Source: JAKPAM01 sp047601745 (GTDB lineage: Bacteria; Pseudomonadota; Gammaproteobacteria; Burkholderiales; Burkholderiaceae_E). Taken from it: DNA of 64,000 nucleotides. The position numbers and the translations under genes are program-made. Numbering within the stretch: the stretch's first letter is position 1; every line of letters starts with the position of its first letter. The DNA is taken from NCBI GenBank assembly GCA_047601745.1, contig JASGIS010000001.1:5890001-5954000 (forward strand), in the 5' to 3' direction. The notes below the pieces were generated by a model that saw only the letters and a list, made by a program, of their open reading frames with translations, had not been told where the DNA came from and did no database searches. Positions 36,528 through 45,467 of this stretch are shown here, piece by piece.

Positions 36528-38033
36528 ATGAGCAGAGAACGCGTAGAAATGCAGCGCCCAGACCATAGCTTCGAGCATCGAACTCCCCAGCGCGGCGCGC
36601 GCGCAGCCGCTGTGGTGGGGCCATCCAATGCACGGCTTCGAGCGATGCTCGATGGCCCGATTGTTCCGACCGTGTTTGGTCTGGCGTGGCCCAATATCTT
36701 GATGATGCTTGCTCAGTCGAGCACGGGAATCGTCGAGACGGGGTTCATCGCGAGGCTGGGCACCGAGTCACTGGCAGGCATGGCGTTGGTCGTTCCGCTA
36801 CTCATGCTTATGCAAAACATGTCCCAGGGAGCGATGGGGGGCGGCATCTCCTCAGCCATCGCACGCGCGCTGGGCGAGGGAAAACGCGCCGAGGCGGATG
36901 ACTATGTTCTGCATGCACTGGCGTTGAACATCGCTTTCGGCGCGTTCTTTTCAATCGTGATGCTGATCGCTGCGCCATGGCTCTATCCCCTATTGGGAGG
37001 CCATGGCCAATCGTTGGCTGTTGCGTTGACCTATTCCAACATCGTGTTTGGCGGCATCGTGCTCATGTGGATCATGAACGCATTCGCGAGTGCAATCCGT
37101 GGGACTGGGAACATGCTCGTGCCGGGCCTCGTGATATGCGGCGGAGCCGCACTATTGATCCCCCTGTCGGCAGCCCTGATCTTTGGCTATGGTCCGATTC
37201 GCCGCCTTGGCATCGTGGGTGCAGGCATTGCGATGCTGGCCTACTACGGGGCCGGATCGCTGATTCTCGGCTGGTATTGCGCGAGCGGACGCAACCCCGC
37301 GAGGCTTCGGTTCTGCAAGCTTCGCTACTCCCTGTTCTATCGAATCTTCTCGGTGGGTGGACTTGCAACGATCAATTCCTTGCAAACGAACGTCATGATC
37401 GCGCTATCCATCGCCGTGGTCGGGTCGTATGCAGGAACTGCCGCGGTAGCAGGCTATGGAGTCGGTTCGCGGCTTGAGTACCTCATCGCACCGCTGGCTT
37501 TTGGCATTGGAGCACCGCTGGTAGCGATGGTGAGTTCGAACATCGGGGCGCAGCAACCCCAACGCGCGCTGCGGATCGCCATGGCAGGCGGTGCGCTGGC
37601 CTTCGTTCTTGCTGAAACGATTGGCCTCGTTGTCGCGATCTGGCCGCAAGTCTGGCTGGGGCTATTCAGTGATGATCCTGACGTGCTGAGCGTCGGCGCA
37701 GCGTACTTGCGCCTCGTTGGTCCGTTCTACGGATTCTTCGGAATGGGCTGGGCTCTGTATTTCGCTTCGCAGGGCGCGAGACGTTTGAAGTGGCCTCTAC
37801 TTGCCGGACTTCTCAGGCTCGTGCTTAGCGTGGGCGGAGGCTGGCTTGCCTTGCGGCTCACGGGTTCATTGGACGGCTTCTTCGCAATCGCGGCATGCGC
37901 CATGGTGCTGTATGGCGCAATCATCTTGACAGCCATTTGGTCCGGAACCTGGTTCCGAACTGCGCCGAAAACTGCTCCCGCGATGGTTGTGACCGGCACA
38001 TGCCCGGCAGCCGCCATTTCAGCAGACAGATGA
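36528..38033 (+). CDS. MATE-family multidrug/toxin efflux transporter
   Basis: 501 residues with twelve hydrophobic helices in two halves. Diagnostic stretches are FGLAWPNILMMLAQSSTGIV with VETGFIARLGTESLAGMALV in the first half, GGISSAIARALGEGKRAEAD, and YAGTAAVAGYGVGSRLEYLI with MVSSNIGAQQPQRAL in the second. MATE proteins export cationic drugs or metabolites using Na+ or H+. The first ATG at 36528 has no ribosome-binding site and would give a nearly leaderless message. An ATG at 36549 is an alternative. Divergent from its putative MarR repressor. Confidence 0.92.
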   Translation: MSRERVEMQRPDHSFEHRTPQRGARAAAVVGPSNARLRAMLDGPIVPTVFGLAWPNILMMLAQSSTGIVETGFIARLGTESLAGMALVVPLLMLMQNMSQGAMGGGISSAIARALGEGKRAEADDYVLHALALNIAFGAFFSIVMLIAAPWLYPLLGGHGQSLAVALTYSNIVFGGIVLMWIMNAFASAIRGTGNMLVPGLVICGGAALLIPLSAALIFGYGPIRRLGIVGAGIAMLAYYGAGSLILGWYCASGRNPARLRFCKLRYSLFYRIFSVGGLATINSLQTNVMIALSIAVVGSYAGTAAVAGYGVGSRLEYLIAPLAFGIGAPLVAMVSSNIGAQQPQRALRIAMAGGALAFVLAETIGLVVAIWPQVWLGLFSDDPDVLSVGAAYLRLVGPFYGFFGMGWALYFASQGARRLKWPLLAGLLRLVLSVGGGWLALRLTGSLDGFFAIAACAMVLYGAIILTAIWSGTWFRTAPKTAPAMVVTGTCPAAAISADR

Positions 38034-38157
38034 GTCTGCATTCACGATTGAAAGGCAAGTTAAAAAATCAGAAGTATCGCGCCAAATGCCCGATGGCAGT
38101 TGGTGAAACATCAACCCTTTTGGAGCTGGCGAAGACTGCAGCTAGCGTGGAAACATC

Positions 38158-39078
38158 ATGAAAATACTCATTCTCGGCGCCGGTGCCATCGGCGGTTACT
38201 ATGGTGCGCGTTTGATTGAAGCCGGTGCGGATGTGACATTTCTCGTGAGAGAGAAACGTGTCGAATTCCTGCGTACTCAGGGACTTGTGGTCAAGAGCGA
38301 ACTGGGCGATTTCAACGCGACCGTCCATACGATATCGAGCCACGACTTGAGGCCGGATTACGATTTGGTTCTTCTGGCCTGCAAGGCCTACGATCTCGAT
38401 ACCGCTCTTACGAGTCTGAGAGCTGGCATCGGGCCTCGTACCCTGATCCTGCCACTCCTCAATGGCCTCTCCGCGTATGACCGTCTCGATGCACAGCTTG
38501 GCAGACGCCACGTGCTGGGTGGCGTCGCATACATCGCAACGATGCTGGAGCATAGCGGCACCATCGTGCACTATGGCAAGAATGACCGTTTGCTAATCGG
38601 TGCGCGCGATGACTCCCAAGTTGAGATCGCCGATCGGCTGGTGACTGCTATTTCGAAGACGCCTGGTGTGCGTGAACGATCCGCCGATATCGAGCAAGCG
38701 CTCTGGAACAAGTGGGTGATGATTTCGGCCGCTTCGCTGATGACGTGTTTGATGCGTGGAACCGTACGCGACATCCTCGCAACGGACGATGGCTACGCGT
38801 TGATGGAGCGGGCCATGGCCGAATGCCAGTTGGTCGCACAGCACAGCGGCCATCCTTTGCCTGAATCGGCTGTTGAAGCCGTCAAGCAGCGCTTGCTAGA
38901 CCGATCTGCGGTATGGGCCGCATCAATGATGCGTGATATTGGTCAGGGGCAGGCACGCCTTGAATCCTACGATATTGTCGGCGATATGCTGCGAAGAGGT
39001 GAGCAACTTGGCATCGACATGACCATGACGAGAACCGCGAATTGCCATTTGCAGGTTTATGGGCTGCAGCACCGCTGA
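38158..39078 (+). CDS. 2-dehydropantoate 2-reductase family protein
   Basis: 306 residues. The N-terminal Rossmann motif is MKILILGAGAIGGYYGARLI. PanE family segments include DLVLLACKAYDLDTAL, LPLLNGLSAYDRLD, and the catalytic lysine helix EQALWNKWVMISAASLMTCL. The C-terminal helical domain has MMRDIGQGQARLESYDIVGD with the substrate-binding Ser/Asp pattern. It may be a true pantoate-forming enzyme or one of the many ApbA/PanE paralogues. It is in the low-GC island after the MATE gene and is probably a horizontally acquired copy. Confidence 0.88.
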   Translation: MKILILGAGAIGGYYGARLIEAGADVTFLVREKRVEFLRTQGLVVKSELGDFNATVHTISSHDLRPDYDLVLLACKAYDLDTALTSLRAGIGPRTLILPLLNGLSAYDRLDAQLGRRHVLGGVAYIATMLEHSGTIVHYGKNDRLLIGARDDSQVEIADRLVTAISKTPGVRERSADIEQALWNKWVMISAASLMTCLMRGTVRDILATDDGYALMERAMAECQLVAQHSGHPLPESAVEAVKQRLLDRSAVWAASMMRDIGQGQARLESYDIVGDMLRRGEQLGIDMTMTRTANCHLQVYGLQHR

Positions 39079-39094
39079 GGTGGGTGCAGTCGGC

Positions 39095-39178
39095 GCGTAG
39101 CGACGACCGCCCTCTTCGGCCGTCGCCCCCCCACCCCCACCGGGCGGCGCCGCCGTGACGAACCGACGCAAAGGTCGG
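39095..39178 (+). repeat. Dispersed GC-rich repeat, copy 3
   Basis: Matches the reverse complement of 32614-32696 over ~84 bp with substitutions: GCGTAGCGACGACCGC, C-rich core, CGTGACGAACCGACGCAAAG. It marks the right end of the low-GC accessory segment, directly after the ketopantoate reductase gene. Confidence 0.8.
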
Positions 39179-39274
39179 TCAGTCAACGACCAAAGCCCCG
39201 CAGGATGGCATCTTCACAATAACCTCGAGCAAAGGCCACCCCTCGACCTTACCCTTGCAAGCCAGCAGCCGAGA

Positions 39275-40204
39275 TCACCCCTCCTCCTGCGACTCCAGCA
39301 GGAAATGCCCGCGCGTGACCGCGATCGGGTAATCGGGACTCTTCTGCCAGCAGCGCGTCTGGACCAGCGCCACGCGCGAGCCGATCCGCACGATCTCGCT
39401 GCGCGCGAACGTCTCTTCGGGCCGCCCCGAGCGTAGGTAGTCGATCGAGAAATCGATCGACTTCGGCTGCTTGCTGCCCTTCAGGTGGTAGATCAGGTGC
39501 AGCGTCGCCGCGGTCTCGGCGAAGCCGGCGACGACGCCGCCGTGCAGCGCCGGCAGCCGCGGGTTGCCGATCAGCTTTTCCTGGTACGGCAGCCTGAACA
39601 GCGTCGGCTCGCCGGGCGCCACGCGGATGCCGAGGAAATCGACATACGGAACCGGCTGCCCGACCGCGATCGCCTCGTTGGCGGACGGCGGAGCCCACGG
39701 CGGCAACTGGTTCTCGCGCGCGGCCGAATCGGGCGGATCGGGCGGCGCCGAGACGCCCAGCGGCGTCGGCGGGCGCGTGCCCTTGGCCGTGGACAGCATG
39801 AAGGTCGCCTGGGCCGCGGCGATCGGCTCGTCGCGGTCGCCCTGCCATAGCGTGGCGCGCGTGAACGCGACGTTGCGCGTCAGCCGGTAGCACTCGGCCT
39901 CGCACGAGACGTCGGCGTCGGGCCCGGCCGGACGCAGGTAGTCCATCCGCAGATCGAGCGTCGCGTAAGGCACGCGCTGGGTCAGCGAGGTACCGACGGC
40001 CAGTCCGCAGGCCGAATCGGCGAGCACGGTCAGCGCACCCGGATGCAGCATCCCGCGCGCGGCATCGCCGAGCCAGTCGGGGCTGGCCGGCAGCAGCATC
40101 GTGCCGCGGCTCTTGCCGACGTCGATGATCCGCAGGCCGGTCGCGCGCATATGGGGAACGGGGGTGACGAACTTGCGCGTCAGTTCTTCGAGGAATGGAT
40201 TCAT
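39275..40204 (-). CDS. PaaI-like thioesterase with two hotdog domains
   Basis: 309 residues formed of two hotdog folds in tandem. The first covers about 20-140 (GMLHPGALTVLADSACGLAV, TLDLRMDYLRPAGPDADVSC) and the second about 185-305 (LPALHGGVVAGFAETAATLH, IDFSIDYLRSGRPEETFARS). Both have the central helix with acidic or polar active-site positions. Such enzymes cleave acyl-CoA thioesters. A Pro/Ala-rich linker joins the halves. Between the accessory island and the tandem AAA+ gene, same strand as the latter. Confidence 0.87.
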   Translation of the reverse strand: MNPFLEELTRKFVTPVPHMRATGLRIIDVGKSRGTMLLPASPDWLGDAARGMLHPGALTVLADSACGLAVGTSLTQRVPYATLDLRMDYLRPAGPDADVSCEAECYRLTRNVAFTRATLWQGDRDEPIAAAQATFMLSTAKGTRPPTPLGVSAPPDPPDSAARENQLPPWAPPSANEAIAVGQPVPYVDFLGIRVAPGEPTLFRLPYQEKLIGNPRLPALHGGVVAGFAETAATLHLIYHLKGSKQPKSIDFSIDYLRSGRPEETFARSEIVRIGSRVALVQTRCWQKSPDYPIAVTRGHFLLESQEEG

Positions 40205-40259
40205 GGTGCCGTGATGATAATCGCGACGGCCGGAACGCTCGTCGCAGCGAAGCCACGGA

Positions 40260-42629
40260 TCATTGCGTGAAACCGAGCCGCCTGGCGTGACGTACGTCGG
40301 GCTTGAGCGCGTGCTCGCGCTCGAGCTGCTCGATGAACGCTTCGGCCGACGGCGGTTCGTCGAACAACGCGTGCTGGCGGCGAACCGCGGCGAAATCCCC
40401 GGGCGTCAGCAGGTCGAGCCGGTGCAGCCGCGCGCGGATCGCGGCGTCGAGCCGGTCGGCGTCGCCGCCCAGCGCCTCGGTGACGAACATCCGTTCGCGC
40501 TGCGCGGCCGCCAGCGGCAGGAAGCGGATCTTGAAGCCGAAACGGCGCAGCGCGGCGTCGTCGATGCGCTCGAACAGGTTCGTCGTGCAGATGAAGATGC
40601 CGTCGAAGCGTTCCATCTGCTGCAGCATCTCGTTGACCTCGGTGACCTCGTAGTTGCGCACCGCCATCTGCCGGTTCTGCAGGAAGCTGTCGGCCTCGTC
40701 CAGCAGCAGCACCGCCTCTTCGCGCCGCGCGCTGGCGAACATCGCCGCCATCTGCTGTTCGGTTTCGCCGACGTACTTGCTGACCAGATCGGACGCGCGC
40801 TTGATCATCAGCGGCCGTTCGAGCGTGCGCGCGATGTGCTCGGCCAGCCCGGTCTTGCCGGTGCCCGGCAGGCCGTAGAAGCACATCGTCGCGCGCGGCT
40901 TGCTCTGCAGGCCGGCCAGGATCCGTTCGACCGGATAGCGCGACTCGACGTTCAGCAACGACAGGTCGTACTGCGTCAGCGCCAGCCGGAAGTCCTCGCC
41001 GTCGTCGCCGCGCTGGCCCAGCGCGCGGTCGGCATGCGACAACTGCCGCTCGATCAGCGATTCGATCGAGTCGTCCAGATGCGCGGACGCCAGTCGCGCG
41101 AAACGGGCGGCCGACTGGATCTGCGCAGGCGTGATCGCGCGCCGCGTCGCGATCCGGCCGATGAACGCGTCGCTGACGCCCATCTCGGCCAGGTACTTGC
41201 GCGCGATGTTCTCGCGCACGCGCTGCGGCGGATTGGCCAGCTCGAGATGGAACTGGAAACGGCGGCGGTAAGCGGGGTCTATCTGGTTGATCGAGTTCGA
41301 GATCCAGATCGTCGCGACCGGGTTCTGCTCGAGCGTCTGGTTGATCCAGGCCTTGCCGTTGACGGCGCCGCCGCGCGGCTCGTCCTGCCCGAACAGGCCG
41401 GCCAGCTCGTGCGCGACCGGCGGGAACACGTCCTCGACCTCGTCGAACAGCACCGCCGCGCTCGGCCGCCCGCGCAGGAACGCCTGCGATACCTGCAGCG
41501 AGCGATAGCGCTCCTTGCCCGACAGGCTGTTGCCGTCCTTGTCCAGGCAGTCGACCTCGTACAGCTCGAGCCCCGACATCTGCGCGACCAGCTTCGAGAA
41601 TTCGGTCTTGCCGGTGCCGGGCGGGCCGTAGACCAGCACGTTGACGCCCTTCTCCTGCGTCGCCGCGGCGGCCTTGAGCATCGCGACCAGATAGCGCGCA
41701 TCGTCGCCGACGTGCGGGAAATCGTCGATCGACAGGTGCGTGTGCCCGGCCGGCCGCGTGAACGCCGCCATCATCGACGACTCGTCCGGATACTCGGCGG
41801 TCAGCACGCCGAGCAGCTTGTCGGACACGCGCATCAGGTCGCCGAGGTCGGTGATCGAGTGCTCGGCGATCGGCGTTTCGATCAGCCCCAGCGATTCGAG
41901 CCGGCCGCCGCTCTTGAGCGCGACCGCGACGTCGCCGGCATTCAGGCCCAGCACCTGGCCGAGCATGCCGTAGGCCTCCTGCGCGCTCGACGACTTGCAG
42001 TCGACCAGCACCGGCCGCAGGTCGCGCTGGTACTTGCACAGCGATGCGTGCTGCAGGATCGCGCGCTCGGCATCGGACAGGCCGAGCACCGCCGACAGCA
42101 TCGCGATGTTCTCGATCAGGCGGATGCGGCTCTTGGCCAGGCGCGCATCGTGCGCGGCGACGCTGACCTGGAAGACCGACAGCAGGTCCTTGGCGTGGAT
42201 CTTGACGAACTCGTCGAGGTAGTAATAGAGCGACGCATCGTCGTACAGGCCGTTCCACGTTCCGTAGCGGACCATGAAGTCGTCGACGTTGAGCTTGCCC
42301 GCGTCGGCCCAGGCCGGCGCGTCGGCGCAGCGGCGCACGAGGAAATCGCGCAGCTTGACCAGGATCGGCTCGGGCCAGACCAGGTAGCGGCCGGTCAGCG
42401 TCACGACGTTGTTGACGTCGCGCCGCAGATTGAACTTGGCCCCCAGCGTGAGGATCGTCTTCAGCGCGAAGCGCGCGCACAGCAGGTCGAGCGGCCCGGC
42501 GAACTCGAAGGCCGGAGACATCAGCAGACGCTCGCCCTGGCGCTCGGCGAGCGTATCGGCCCGCCGATCGATGGCGGCTCGGCGGTCGTCACCGACGGGG
42601 GCGGCTTGCTGCGAACGGCGCTGCTTCAT
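40260..42629 (-). CDS. Tandem AAA+ ATPase of unknown function
   Basis: 789 residues from ATG 42629. An N-terminal ~320-residue helical domain without recognised motifs is followed by two AAA+ modules. Module 1: Walker A GPPGTGKT (335-342), Walker B VLFDE (393-397), sensor-like IWISNSINQIDPAYRRRFQF. Module 2: Walker A GLPGTGKT (586-593), Walker B LLLDEAD (641-647), CTTNLFERIDDAALRRFGFK. Both look catalytically competent. Module 2 resembles FtsH/Cdc48-type ATPases. No protease, transmembrane or DNA-binding domain was seen. I do not recognise a characterised homologue. It overlaps no neighbour and may be transcribed with the thioesterase gene 55 bp downstream. Confidence 0.88.
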   Translation of the reverse strand: MKQRRSQQAAPVGDDRRAAIDRRADTLAERQGERLLMSPAFEFAGPLDLLCARFALKTILTLGAKFNLRRDVNNVVTLTGRYLVWPEPILVKLRDFLVRRCADAPAWADAGKLNVDDFMVRYGTWNGLYDDASLYYYLDEFVKIHAKDLLSVFQVSVAAHDARLAKSRIRLIENIAMLSAVLGLSDAERAILQHASLCKYQRDLRPVLVDCKSSSAQEAYGMLGQVLGLNAGDVAVALKSGGRLESLGLIETPIAEHSITDLGDLMRVSDKLLGVLTAEYPDESSMMAAFTRPAGHTHLSIDDFPHVGDDARYLVAMLKAAAATQEKGVNVLVYGPPGTGKTEFSKLVAQMSGLELYEVDCLDKDGNSLSGKERYRSLQVSQAFLRGRPSAAVLFDEVEDVFPPVAHELAGLFGQDEPRGGAVNGKAWINQTLEQNPVATIWISNSINQIDPAYRRRFQFHLELANPPQRVRENIARKYLAEMGVSDAFIGRIATRRAITPAQIQSAARFARLASAHLDDSIESLIERQLSHADRALGQRGDDGEDFRLALTQYDLSLLNVESRYPVERILAGLQSKPRATMCFYGLPGTGKTGLAEHIARTLERPLMIKRASDLVSKYVGETEQQMAAMFASARREEAVLLLDEADSFLQNRQMAVRNYEVTEVNEMLQQMERFDGIFICTTNLFERIDDAALRRFGFKIRFLPLAAAQRERMFVTEALGGDADRLDAAIRARLHRLDLLTPGDFAAVRRQHALFDEPPSAEAFIEQLEREHALKPDVRHARRLGFTQ

Positions 42630-42777
42630 CGTCGACTTTCCCCTGGCTGTGGACGGCGCTCGTTCGAAGCGCGGCGCCGATTCGCCCGTCCACGATAACA
42701 CCTGCGCGGGCGGCCTGCAGCCAGTGCACGCTCACCCGGAGATCGCCCGAGCCGAGGGGCGCGAGAGGCGCCGAGGA

Positions 42778-42852
42778 GCGCCGAAGGGCGCCGGGAGGAG
42801 CGCCGAAGGGCGCCGGGAGGAGCACCGAAGGGCGCCGAGAGGAGCGCCGAAG
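42778..42852 (+). repeat. 22-bp tandem repeat, about 3.4 copies
   Basis: Units start at 42778, 42800, 42822 and 42844, consensus GCGCCGAAGGGCGCCGGGAG followed by GA. Degenerate related sequence extends left to about 42751. Lies in the 261-bp gap between the AAA+ gene and the acyl-CoA dehydrogenase gene. Each unit contains the inverted pair GGCGCC and can fold. Confidence 0.9.
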
Positions 42853-42890
42853 ACGGCGGCGGGGACACCGCCCCCGCCGCGGCGGACCGC

Positions 42891-44027
42891 TCAGGCGGCC
42901 TGGCTGAAGCGCTGCAGATGGTAATCGGCGTCGCCGAAGCGGCGCGCCAGCAGCGTCAGCAGGCGGAACGTGTGGCTGACCTTCAGCTCTTCGGTCATGC
43001 CCATGCCGCCGTGCAACTGCACGGCTTCCTGGCTGACGTGGCGGCAGGCGTCGGCGACCTTGACGCGGGCGGCCGAGACCAGGCGACGACGCTCGGCCGC
43101 CGGCTTCTCGCCGTTGACCGAGGTGCAGGCCAGGTAGACCATCGAGCGCGACTGTTCGGCCGAGATCGTCATGTCGACCATCCGGTGCTGCAGCGCCTGG
43201 AAGCTGCCGATCGGCACGCCGAACTGCTTGCGCGTCTTGATGTACTCGAGCGTCGCGCTGTTCGCGTACTGCATCGCGCCCAGCGCCTGCGCGCAGAGCG
43301 CGGCGCTGGCGAAATCCAGCGCGTCGTCGATCGCTTCGAAGGCCTCGCCGTCCTTGCCCAGCAGCGCGGCGCCCGGCACCTGGACTTCCTTGAGCTCGAC
43401 GTCGGCCGCGCGCGCGTCGTCGAAGGTGCGTGCCGCGGCCAGCGACACGCCGGCTTGCTGGCGATCGACGATGAACAGGCTGATGCCGGCCTCGTCGGAC
43501 GCGCCGCCCGACGTGCGGGCCGACACGATGATCTTGTCGGCCAGCGGCGCGCCGAGCACCGCGATCTTCTTGCCGGACAGCACCCAGCCATCGCCTTTCT
43601 TGACGGCCTTGGCCGCGACCTGCGCACGCTCGTAGCGCGCGTCGGCCTCGCCGTGCGCGAACGCCAGCTTCAGCTTGCCTTCGGCCACGGCCGGCAGGAT
43701 CTCGGCCTTCTGCGCGTCCGAACCGGCCAGCGCGACCAGGCGCGCGCCGAGCACGACGGTCGGCACGTACGGCTCGACGACCAGCGCGTCGCCGAAGGCT
43801 TCCATCACGCCGATCAGGTCGACGGCCGTGCCGCCGAAACCGCCGTGCTCGGCCGGCAGCGGCAAGGCCAGCAGGCCCATCTCGGCGAACGCCGCCCAGA
43901 CCTGCGGGTCGCAGCCGTCACCGGCCGCGAGCCGCTTGCGGCGGGTTTCGAAGTCGTATTCCTTGTCGACGTAGCGGCGCACGCTGTCGGCCAGCAGTTG
44001 CTGTTCTTCGGTGTACTGGAAATTCAT
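42891..44027 (-). CDS. Acyl-CoA dehydrogenase, small-subunit type (PimD-like)
   Basis: 378-residue flavoprotein. Family segments are MNFQYTEEQQLLADSVRRYV, EMGLLALPLPAEHGGFGGTA, GWVLSGKKIAVLGAPLADKI, YIKTRKQFGVPIGSFQALQH and the C-terminal QLHGGMGMTEELKVSHTFRL. It resembles the small subunit of pimeloyl-CoA-dehydrogenase-like enzymes. With the adjacent large subunit it probably forms a heteromeric enzyme introducing a 2,3 double bond into a dicarboxylyl-, branched or steroid-like acyl-CoA. Substrate is inference. Starts 47 bp after the large-subunit gene. Confidence 0.92.
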   Translation of the reverse strand: MNFQYTEEQQLLADSVRRYVDKEYDFETRRKRLAAGDGCDPQVWAAFAEMGLLALPLPAEHGGFGGTAVDLIGVMEAFGDALVVEPYVPTVVLGARLVALAGSDAQKAEILPAVAEGKLKLAFAHGEADARYERAQVAAKAVKKGDGWVLSGKKIAVLGAPLADKIIVSARTSGGASDEAGISLFIVDRQQAGVSLAAARTFDDARAADVELKEVQVPGAALLGKDGEAFEAIDDALDFASAALCAQALGAMQYANSATLEYIKTRKQFGVPIGSFQALQHRMVDMTISAEQSRSMVYLACTSVNGEKPAAERRRLVSAARVKVADACRHVSQEAVQLHGGMGMTEELKVSHTFRLLTLLARRFGDADYHLQRFSQAA

Positions 44028-44074
44028 CGATCAGTCTCCCATTCGGAAATGCTTCGGATTCGGGGCGGCAGGGC

Positions 44075-45262
44075 TCACAGCCCCAGAACCATCTTGGCCA
44101 GGATGTTGCGCTGGATCTCGTTCGAGCCGGCGTAGATCGACGCCTTGCGATAGTTCGCGTAGCGCGGGGTCAGCCATGCCTTGTACTTATCCAGCGAGGT
44201 GTTGCCGTCGACGGCCTGGAATTCCTCGGCCAGCGGGCCGATCGCGTCGACGGCCAGTTCGGTCAGCGCCTGCTGGATCTCGGTGCCCTTGATCTTCAGG
44301 ATCGACACCTCCGAGCCCGGCGGCTTGCCGCTGCGCACCATCTGGTCGAGGAAACGCAGGTTCGTGATCTCGAGCGCGATCAGCTCGACCTCGACGCGCG
44401 CCAGCCGGTCGCGCCAGCGCTGATCGTCGATCATCGCCCGTCCGCCGCCGGCCGGCTGGCGCGACGCGAACTCCTTGAGCAGGGCCACGTTGCGGCGCGA
44501 CACGCCGATCTGGCCGGTGCCGAGGCGTTCGTGGCCGAGCAGGAACTTGGCGACGGTCCAGCCCTTGCCTTCTTCATGGACGAGGTTCTCGGCCGGCACC
44601 TCGACGTTCTCGAAGAACACCTCGTTGACCTCGCGCCGGCCGTCCATCAGGATCAGCGGCCGCACGGTGATGCCCGGCGTGTTCATGTCGATCAGCAGGA
44701 AGCTGATGCCCTCCTGGCGCTTCGGCGAATCCGAATCGGTGCGTACCAGGCAGAAGATCCAGTCCGCGTAGTGGCCCAGCGTCGTCCAGATCTTCTGGCC
44801 GTTGACGATGTACTTGTCGCCGCGGCGCTCGGCGCGCGTCTTCAGCGACGCCAGGTCCGAACCGGAGCCGGGTTCGGAATAGCCCTGGCACCAGAAGTCC
44901 TCGGCGTTGTAGATGCGCGGCAGGAAGCGCTTCTTCTGCTCGGGGCTGCCGAACTGGATCAGCACCGGGCCGCACATCGACAGGCCGAACGGCGGCAGCG
45001 GCGGCGCGCCGGCGAAGCCGAGTTCCTCGTCGAAGATGAACTTCTGCACGGCGGTCCAGTCGGTGCCGCCCCATTCGGTCGGCCAGGACGGCGCGGCCCA
45101 GCCCTTGGCGGCCAGGATCTTCTGCCAGGCGAGCAGCTCGTCGCGCGTCAGCCCTTCGTTGTTCAGCACTTTCTGCTGAAGCGTCTTCGGCAGATTGTCG
45201 TTGAGCCAGGCGCGCACCTCTTCCCGGAATGCCTGCTCGTCCTTCGAATAGTCGAGATCCAC
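44075..45262 (-). CDS. Acyl-CoA dehydrogenase, large-subunit type (PimC-like)
   Basis: 395-residue flavoprotein starting MDLDYSKDEQAFREEVRAWL. It shows QGYSEPGSGSDLASLKTRAE, KIWTTLGHYADWIFCLVRTD, VPAENLVHEEGKGWTVAKFL and the C-terminal KASIYAGSNEIQRNILAKMV. In classical acyl-CoA dehydrogenases the last motif reads YEG, with Glu as catalytic base. Here that residue is Ala378, as often seen in heteromeric two-gene enzymes. Resembles the pimeloyl-CoA dehydrogenase large subunit. First gene of the pair; divergent from tex. Confidence 0.92.
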   Translation of the reverse strand: MDLDYSKDEQAFREEVRAWLNDNLPKTLQQKVLNNEGLTRDELLAWQKILAAKGWAAPSWPTEWGGTDWTAVQKFIFDEELGFAGAPPLPPFGLSMCGPVLIQFGSPEQKKRFLPRIYNAEDFWCQGYSEPGSGSDLASLKTRAERRGDKYIVNGQKIWTTLGHYADWIFCLVRTDSDSPKRQEGISFLLIDMNTPGITVRPLILMDGRREVNEVFFENVEVPAENLVHEEGKGWTVAKFLLGHERLGTGQIGVSRRNVALLKEFASRQPAGGGRAMIDDQRWRDRLARVEVELIALEITNLRFLDQMVRSGKPPGSEVSILKIKGTEIQQALTELAVDAIGPLAEEFQAVDGNTSLDKYKAWLTPRYANYRKASIYAGSNEIQRNILAKMVLGL

Positions 45263-45467
45263 GTCCTCTTCCTCCCGCTCCTCAATAGTTGACCGACGAC
45301 CGGACGGCCGGCGATCGCCATCGCGAACCGGTACGTCCAGTCAAACCCGCGTATCGTAACCCGGCCGGGTCGGGTTCCTCGAATCGGCCCGATGTCGGCT
45401 GATCTGTCAACTTGAAACAGTCCGGCGCTTGCGGCATCCTGCCCGCCTTCAGCCGTTTCGGATCACC

